Positions 47,066-51,801 of a stretch of 51,801 bases of DNA are shown here, piece after piece; the stretch's first letter is position 1, and every line of letters begins with the position of its first letter. Both the position numbers and the translations under genes were made by a program. This DNA comes from Pseudomonas sp. PB106 (lineage in GTDB: Bacteria > Pseudomonadota > Gammaproteobacteria > Pseudomonadales > Pseudomonadaceae), in contig NZ_RWIM01000024.1 of NCBI RefSeq assembly GCF_009764645.1, forward strand, positions 1 through 51,801, given 5' to 3'. The notes below the pieces were generated by a model. That model was not told the DNA's origin. It did no database searches and was given only the letters and a program-made list of their open reading frames with translations.

Positions 47066-48258
47066 CCGCTTACCTGAATGCCCTCGGCGTGATCTGTGCG
47101 CTGGGCCGCGACAAGTCTGAAGTGGCCCGCAAGCTGTTCGCCGGCGACTGCTCGGGCATGCGCCGCGAGTCGGGCTGGATCCCGCAGCGTGAGTTGCCCG
47201 TGGCCGGCGTACACGGTGAACTGGCGCCAATCCCGCCAGTGCTTGCCGAGCAAAGCAGCCGCAACAATCAGCTGTTGCTGGAAGCGGCGCTGCAAATTCG
47301 CGATGACATCGATCAAGCGATCCAGACTTACGGTCGCGAGCGCATCGGAGTGGTGCTCGGCACCAGCACCTCGGGCATCGACGAAGCCAGTCGTGGTCTG
47401 GCGCACTACATTCGTGAACAGCAATTCCCGACTGAATACGATTACCGCCAACAAGAACTCGGCGCCCCGGCCAATTTTCTCGCCGACTGGCTGCAACTCA
47501 GCGGCCCGGCCTATGTGATTTCCACCGCTTGCACCTCGAGCGCCCGGGCCTTGATGAGCGCTCAACGCCTGTTGGATCTGGGCCTGTGCGATGCGGTGCT
47601 GTGCGGTGGTGTCGACAGTCTGTGCAAGCTGACCCTGAACGGTTTTTCGTCGTTGGAAGCGGTGTCGGACGAGCGCTGCAATCCGTTTTCGGCCAATCGC
47701 AACGGCATCAATATCGGCGAAGCAGCGGTGCTGTTCGTGATGAGCAAACAACCGGGCGACGGCCCGGCCATCGCTTTGCTCGGCGCCGGGGCCAGCTCCG
47801 ACGCGCACCATATTTCCGCGCCTGAACCGAGCGGTCGCGGCGCCTTGCAAGCGATGCAGAAAGCCTTGAGCCGTGCCCAGTTGCACGCTGCACAAATCGA
47901 CTATCTGAACCTGCACGGCACCGCCACCCAACACAACGACGCCATGGAAAGCCTCGCGGTCGCAGCGTTGTTCCCCGCAGGCGTGGCGTGTTCGTCGACC
48001 AAACCGATGACCGGCCACACCCTCGGCGCTGCCGGCGCGCTGGAAGCCGCGTTCTGCTGGCTGAGCCTCAGCGCCGACAACCCCGCTCATGCTTTGCCGC
48101 CGCACGTCTGGGACGGTCAGGCCGACCCGGCGCTGCCGCCTCTGAAATGGGTGACCACGCACGCACGCCTGACGTCCATTGCACCCCGCTACCTGATGAG
48201 CAACTCGTTTGCCTTCGGCGGCAACAACGTCAGCCTGATTATCGGAGACGCCCCATGA
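47062..48258 (+). CDS. apeO: APE beta-ketoacyl-ACP synthase (ApeO type)
   Basis: This 398-residue condensing enzyme has the full catalytic triad: Cys157 in STACTSSARAL, His285 in NLHGTAT and His319 in MTGHTLGAAG. With the chain-length factor it elongates the polyene by malonyl units. The start at 47062 overlaps the lipoprotein stop codon (ATGA) and the end overlaps the dehydratase gene by four bases. The ApeO rather than ApeR assignment rests on its position before the dehydratase and reductase. Confidence 0.92.
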   Translation: MTAYLNALGVICALGRDKSEVARKLFAGDCSGMRRESGWIPQRELPVAGVHGELAPIPPVLAEQSSRNNQLLLEAALQIRDDIDQAIQTYGRERIGVVLGTSTSGIDEASRGLAHYIREQQFPTEYDYRQQELGAPANFLADWLQLSGPAYVISTACTSSARALMSAQRLLDLGLCDAVLCGGVDSLCKLTLNGFSSLEAVSDERCNPFSANRNGINIGEAAVLFVMSKQPGDGPAIALLGAGASSDAHHISAPEPSGRGALQAMQKALSRAQLHAAQIDYLNLHGTATQHNDAMESLAVAALFPAGVACSSTKPMTGHTLGAAGALEAAFCWLSLSADNPAHALPPHVWDGQADPALPPLKWVTTHARLTSIAPRYLMSNSFAFGGNNVSLIIGDAP

Positions 48259-48719
48259 CGACCTGGCCGCTCGCCGAACTGCTGCCCCATGCGGGCGACA
48301 TGATTCTGATCGACAGCATCCTCAGTTTTGACGAGGAGCAGATTTTCACTCGCCTGACGGTCAAGCCTGATGGCCTGTTCAACCTGCCCGACGGCAGCCT
48401 GCCCGCCTTGATCGGTATCGAGCTGATGGCGCAAAGCGTCGCCGCGTTCGCCGGTTGTCATGCGCGGCAGCAAGGCAATCCCGTCGCGCTGGGTTTTCTG
48501 CTCGGCACACGCAAGTTCGAGTGCAATGTCGACGCCTTCCCCGCCGGTAGCAACCTGACCATTCATGGCCTGCGTTCACTGGAAGACGACAACGGCATGG
48601 GCGTGTTCGAATGCCATATCAACGGCGAGGGCATTCACGCCAGCGCGCGACTGAACGTGTTCCGCCCGCCCGAAGCCACTCAATATCTGCAACAGACACA
48701 GGAGTCGAACGATGACTGA
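48255..48719 (+). CDS. apeP: Hotdog 3-hydroxyacyl-ACP dehydratase (ApeP type)
   Basis: This 154-residue hotdog protein has LLPHAGDMILID with the probable catalytic His12 and GIELMAQSVAAFAG with Glu56. It would remove water from the 3-hydroxyacyl chain to make each conjugated double bond, probably in a complex with the dehydratase domain fused to the ligase. The start at 48255 overlaps the ketosynthase stop codon; the longer open frame upstream is a shadow. Confidence 0.9.
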   Translation: MTTWPLAELLPHAGDMILIDSILSFDEEQIFTRLTVKPDGLFNLPDGSLPALIGIELMAQSVAAFAGCHARQQGNPVALGFLLGTRKFECNVDAFPAGSNLTIHGLRSLEDDNGMGVFECHINGEGIHASARLNVFRPPEATQYLQQTQESNDD

Positions 48720-49440
48720 ATTCGTATTGGTCACCGGCTCCAGCCGTGGCATTGGCCGCGCAATTGCTCTGCGGCTGGCGCAGGCCGGGCACGATATCGT
48801 CCTGCATTGCCGCAATGGCATGGCCGAAGCACGAGCCGTGCAGACCGAAATCGAAGCACTGGGCCGCAAGGCGCGGATTCTGCAATTCGATGTCGCCGAG
48901 CGCGAAACCTGCAAAGCCATTCTCGAAGCCGACGTCGAAACCCACGGTGCCTATTACGGCGTGGTGTTGAATGCCGGGCTGACTCGTGACGGCGCATTCC
49001 CCGCCCTGAGCGACGACGATTGGGACGTGGTGTTGCGCACCAACCTCGATGGTTTCTACAACGTCCTGCACCCGGTGATGATGCCGATGATCCGCCGCCG
49101 CGCCGCTGGTCGCATTGTTTGCATCACTTCGGTGTCAGGGCTGATCGGCAACCGTGGTCAGGTCAACTACAGCGCCTCGAAAGCCGGCGTGATCGGCGCC
49201 GCGAAGGCATTGGCGATTGAACTGGGCAAGCGCAAAATCACCGTGAACTGCGTCGCGCCGGGCCTGATCGACACGGCGATGCTCGACGAAAACGTGCCGG
49301 TGGAAGAACTGATGAAAATGATCCCCGCGCAACGCATGGGCACCCCTGAAGAGGTGGCCGGTGCGGTGAATTTCCTGATGTCGGCGGAAGCCTCGTACAT
49401 CACCCGCCAGGTTCTGGCGGTCAACGGAGGCTTGTGCTGA
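48712..49440 (+). CDS. apeQ: 3-ketoacyl-ACP reductase (FabG-like, ApeQ type)
   Basis: This 242-residue short-chain dehydrogenase has the cofactor motif TGSSRGIG (8-15), LNAGLT in place of the NAG motif, and catalytic Ser140, Tyr153 and Lys157 (VNYSASKAG). It reduces the 3-keto group in each APE extension cycle with NADPH. It overlaps the dehydratase gene by eight bases. Confidence 0.93.
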   Translation: MTEFVLVTGSSRGIGRAIALRLAQAGHDIVLHCRNGMAEARAVQTEIEALGRKARILQFDVAERETCKAILEADVETHGAYYGVVLNAGLTRDGAFPALSDDDWDVVLRTNLDGFYNVLHPVMMPMIRRRAAGRIVCITSVSGLIGNRGQVNYSASKAGVIGAAKALAIELGKRKITVNCVAPGLIDTAMLDENVPVEELMKMIPAQRMGTPEEVAGAVNFLMSAEASYITRQVLAVNGGLC

Positions 49441-50675
49441 TGAAGCGCGTCGTCGTCACCGGCATGGCCGGCATCACCTCGCTGGGCAGCGACTGGCAGA
49501 CCATCGCCGGCAACTTCGCGGCCAACCGCAGCGGCATTCGCCGGATGGATGAGTGGGATCGCTTCAGCGAACTCAACACGCGTCTGGCTGGCCCTATCGA
49601 TGATTTCGTCGTGCCGGCGCACTGGACGCGCAAACAACTGCGCAGCATGGGCCGGGTCTCGCGTCTTGCCGTGGGTGCGGCGGAACAGGCTCTCGCTGAC
49701 GCCGGTCTGCTCGGCGACCCGGCGATCAAGGATGGCCGCATGGGCGTGGCCTGCGGCTCGTCCACCGGCAGCACCGACGAGATCAAGGCGTTCGGCAACA
49801 TGCTGCTCAATTCGGTGGCCGAGGGGCTGAACGCCAACTCCTACGTGCGCATGATGCCGCACACCACTGCCGCTAATATCAGCATCTTCTTCGGCCTCAC
49901 CGGGCGGTTGATCCCGACGTCCAGCGCCTGCACCAGCGGCAGTCAGGGCATCGGTTATGCCTACGAGGCGATCAAGTTCGGTCGCCTGCCGCTGATGCTC
50001 GCCGGCGGCGCCGAAGAACTCTGCCCGACCGAAGCCATGGTCTTCGACGCGCTGTACGCCACCAGCCTGAAAAACGATGCGCCGCAAACCAGCCCACGCC
50101 CTTACGACAAGGGCCGCGACGGTCTGGTCATTGGTGAAGGCGGCGGCATGCTGGTCCTTGAGGAGCTGGAACATGCCCTCGCGCGCGGCGCGCACATCCA
50201 CGCCGAGCTCGTCGGTTTCGGCAGCAACGCCGACGGCCAGCACACCACCCGCCCGGAGCAGGTGACCATGCGCCGCGCCATGGAACTCGCGCTGGAAGAC
50301 GCCGGACTGACACCGGATGCCATCGGCTATGTCAACGGCCACGGCACCGCTACAGAACAGGGCGATATTGCCGAAACACTGGCGACCAGCAGCCTGTTCG
50401 GTGAACGCATGCCGATCAGTTCGCAGAAGAGCTTTCTCGGCCACACGCTGGGCGCCTGCGGGGCGCTGGAGTCGTGGTTCAGCATCGAGATGATGAATCG
50501 CGACCAATACGTGCACACGTTCAACCTCGACGAGGTCGACCCGCACTGCGGCAAACTCGATTACCTGCGCGGCGAATTCCGCCAGATGCACCACGACTAC
50601 GTGATGAACAACAATTTTGCTTTCGGTGGCGTCAACACCTCGTTGATCTTCCGCCGCTGGCCGCAACCGAATTAA
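49440..50675 (+). CDS. apeR: Second APE beta-ketoacyl-ACP synthase (FabF-like, ApeR type)
   Basis: The 411-residue condensing enzyme has a complete triad: Cys164 in SSACTSGSQG, His301 in VNGHGTATEQ and His335 in FLGHTLGACG. It is closer to FabF than the first ketosynthase and may do the first condensation on the aryl starter. The ATG at 49440 shares one base with the reductase stop codon (TGATG) and has GGAGG nine bases before it, so it is preferred over the GTG at 49434. Confidence 0.92.
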   Translation: MKRVVVTGMAGITSLGSDWQTIAGNFAANRSGIRRMDEWDRFSELNTRLAGPIDDFVVPAHWTRKQLRSMGRVSRLAVGAAEQALADAGLLGDPAIKDGRMGVACGSSTGSTDEIKAFGNMLLNSVAEGLNANSYVRMMPHTTAANISIFFGLTGRLIPTSSACTSGSQGIGYAYEAIKFGRLPLMLAGGAEELCPTEAMVFDALYATSLKNDAPQTSPRPYDKGRDGLVIGEGGGMLVLEELEHALARGAHIHAELVGFGSNADGQHTTRPEQVTMRRAMELALEDAGLTPDAIGYVNGHGTATEQGDIAETLATSSLFGERMPISSQKSFLGHTLGACGALESWFSIEMMNRDQYVHTFNLDEVDPHCGKLDYLRGEFRQMHHDYVMNNNFAFGGVNTSLIFRRWPQPN

Positions 50676-50695
50676 TCCAGGTCAAGGAGACCTCC

Positions 50696-51139
50696 ATGCA
50701 CTGCAAAAAACTCGCTGTCGCCACCCTGCTGCTCTGCGCCCTGCCAGCGGTCAGCCAAGCCCGTGACACGGCGGTCTACCTGCCCCTCGACAAAGCCGTC
50801 GCCGAAGCCACCCGCTCCGGCAAAATCGACGGCAGCGTGAAGTTCTACCTGGCCGGCAACACCCCGGCCGGCAAGGTCACCGTGGTCAGCCCCGGCGCCG
50901 TGACCAACAAGAAGACCAACGCCTTCAACAAGTCCGACACAGAGGCCTGCGAATGGGTCGCCCAGTCGGCCATCATCAGCCTGCACCAGGCCGCGAAAAG
51001 CGCCGGCGCCAATGCCGTGACCAACATCGTCAGCTTCTACAAGAGCAACGAGCGCAAGGATGCGCAGACCTACGAATGCCACGCCGGCGCGATCATGGCC
51101 GGTGTTGCGTTGAAGGGTGATCTGGCGAAGGTTCAGTAA
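50696..51139 (+). CDS. Secreted small protein of the YbjQ-like 'excinuclease' family, copy 1
   Basis: This 147-residue protein has a signal peptide (about 1-22, ending VSQA). The mature part has GKIDGSVKFYLAGN, CEWVAQS and SAGANAVTNIVSFYKSNE, the last recalling the core of YbjQ-type pentameric proteins. Two cysteines (CEW and TYEC) could form a disulfide. Database entries often call this family 'excinuclease ATPase subunit', which has no support in the sequence. Members occur at the ends of APE operons. It follows the ketosynthase by 20 bases with AAGGAG before the ATG, and is followed by a terminator. Confidence 0.85.
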   Translation: MHCKKLAVATLLLCALPAVSQARDTAVYLPLDKAVAEATRSGKIDGSVKFYLAGNTPAGKVTVVSPGAVTNKKTNAFNKSDTEACEWVAQSAIISLHQAAKSAGANAVTNIVSFYKSNERKDAQTYECHAGAIMAGVALKGDLAKVQ

Positions 51140-51153
51140 CCGTCAGATACGAC

Positions 51154-51178
51154 AAAGGGCGCCTTTTGGCGCCCTTTT
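51154..51178 (+). terminator. Rho-independent terminator of the APE operon
   Basis: AAAGGGCGCC and GGCGCCCTTTT form a strong stem with a TTTT loop and a short T tail, 15 bases after the stop codon of the last operon gene. Confidence 0.9.
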
Positions 51179-51296
51179 CATTTGCGCTGATCAAGCAGCA
51201 TCTACACTCGCTGAAGCCGGCCATCAACCGCCTGGCAGAACTGCGAGCTTGTCGCTCGACCACTCGCGGTTCTCTTTCACCGTCAAGGAGATGACC

Positions 51297-51734
51297 ATGC
51301 AAGTGAAAGCCCTGATTGCCGCCATGTTTTTTGCTCTTCTTCCGAGCGCCAGCCATGCCACTAATCTCATGTATATGCCGTTCGAAACCGTGCTGTCGGA
51401 TGCCATCCGCGCAGGTCGGCTGGATGGCAGTGTGAAGTTTTATCTGGTCGGCAACGGGCCGCAGGGGACTCAGCAGTTGTTGCGCCGTGGTGTGGTCAGT
51501 GACCTGAGCACCAATGGTTTCAACAAGAGCGATCACGACTCCTGCGAATGGGTGCTGCAATCGAATCTGATCAAGTTGCAGGCCGATGCCAAGCGGGTCG
51601 GGGCGAATGCGGTGGTCAATCTCGTCAGTTTTTACGACCAGCATGTGCGCAAGGATTTGAATACGTATGAGTGTCGGGCGGGGATTTTTGTCACGCGGGT
51701 GGCGTTGAAGGGGGATCTGGTGCGGTTGCCATAA
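51297..51734 (+). CDS. Secreted small protein of the YbjQ-like 'excinuclease' family, copy 2
   Basis: This 145-residue paralogue of the preceding protein has a signal peptide (about 1-20, ending SHA). It shares the GRLDGSVKFYLVGN, FNKSD, CEWVLQS, GANAVVNLVSFY, TYECRAG and VALKGDL segments with copy 1, but differs through much of the rest. The ATG at 51297 has AAGGAG six bases before it; an ATG at 51291 directly on the ribosome site is unlikely. It lies after the operon terminator and probably has its own promoter. The pair looks like an old tandem duplication. Confidence 0.85.
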   Translation: MQVKALIAAMFFALLPSASHATNLMYMPFETVLSDAIRAGRLDGSVKFYLVGNGPQGTQQLLRRGVVSDLSTNGFNKSDHDSCEWVLQSNLIKLQADAKRVGANAVVNLVSFYDQHVRKDLNTYECRAGIFVTRVALKGDLVRLP

Positions 51735-51739
51735 CGGCC

Positions 51740-51801
51740 AAGATCAAAAGATCGCAGCCTTCGGCAGCTCCTACAGGGATCAATGTAGGAACTGCCGAAG
51801 G
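51740..51801. repeat. REP pair (GTAGGAGCTGCC family), cut by the window end
   Basis: AAGATCAAAAGATCGCAGCC followed by TTCGGCAGCTCCTAC is followed by the start of an inverted copy (TGTAGGAACTGCCGAAGG). It is the same family as at 5607. Confidence 0.85.

Noticed and set aside
50696..51734. Annotation of the two small secreted proteins as excinuclease subunits
   Set aside because: They are about 146 residues, exported, and have no Walker motifs or zinc fingers of UvrA. The name is a database carry-over.

Overview
The window is about 52 kb of a GC-rich Pseudomonas chromosome, probably from the P. fluorescens group. Three things point there: the gene run aceF - dipA - msrA - rlmJ ... acyl-CoA dehydrogenase - K+/H+ antiporter - mscK - selO ... 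parA, which from memory follows the PA5016-PA5028 backbone of P. aeruginosa; the many REP/REPIN palindromes of fluorescens-type pseudomonads (families built on GTAGGAGCTGCC, GTGGGAGCTGGC, GTGGGAGCGGGC and GTAGGAGTGAGC); and a second zapA-like gene and an orphan vgrG as accessory inserts. No tRNA, rRNA, CRISPR array, transposase or integrase was recognised.

Layout. 1-6438: 3' end of aceF (pyruvate dehydrogenase E2), a PhoD-like phosphatase inserted between aceF and dipA, dipA (c-di-GMP phosphodiesterase with degenerate GGDEF), and msrA. 6603-11333, minus strand: rlmJ, a small pseudomonad-type protein with a structured leader, then an orphan type VI secretion pair (vgrG and a DUF4123 adaptor) with no recognisable effector. 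11334-17230: the divergent proline-use genes putP and putA, separated by an interval with six GTTGCA boxes, the known target of the PutA repressor domain. 17490-32212: acyl-CoA dehydrogenase, two chemoreceptors flanking a zapA-like/coiled-coil pair, K+/H+ antiporter, mechanosensitive channel MscK, SelO AMPylase, thioredoxin 2 and a solitary ParA ATPase.

32569-51139 is the most notable part: a single-strand operon of about 18.5 kb and 21 genes for an aryl polyene (APE) pigment, made by a type II polyketide/fatty-acid-like system. Almost every gene junction overlaps. It holds a chain-length factor, two ketosynthases, ketoreductase, two dehydratases (one fused to the AMP-ligase), two ACPs, thioesterase, two acyltransferases, a glycosyltransferase, methyltransferase, LolA-like carrier, MMPL exporter, DUF3261 lipoprotein and a secreted small protein. 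Three components are less usual: a MIO-type aromatic ammonia-lyase with a non-canonical Phe-His selectivity pair, which could supply a cinnamate- or coumarate-type starter; an FAD enzyme carrying the flavin-dependent halogenase signatures (a lysine in an RKTGAAFAWG segment and WFWTIP); and a CPA2-type antiporter-like membrane protein. A 28-bp perfect inverted repeat (REPIN) sits inside this operon and is read through in frame at the 5' end of the lipoprotein gene. A second copy of the small secreted protein follows the terminator at the 3' edge.

Proposed working of the operon (inference from families): the ammonia-lyase and AMP-ligase load an aryl acid on an ACP; KS/CLF, KR and DH build the conjugated polyene; the methyltransferase and possibly the halogenase-type enzyme decorate the aryl head; acyltransferases and the glycosyltransferase attach it to a lipid; LolA-like, MMPL and lipoprotein components move it to the outer membrane.
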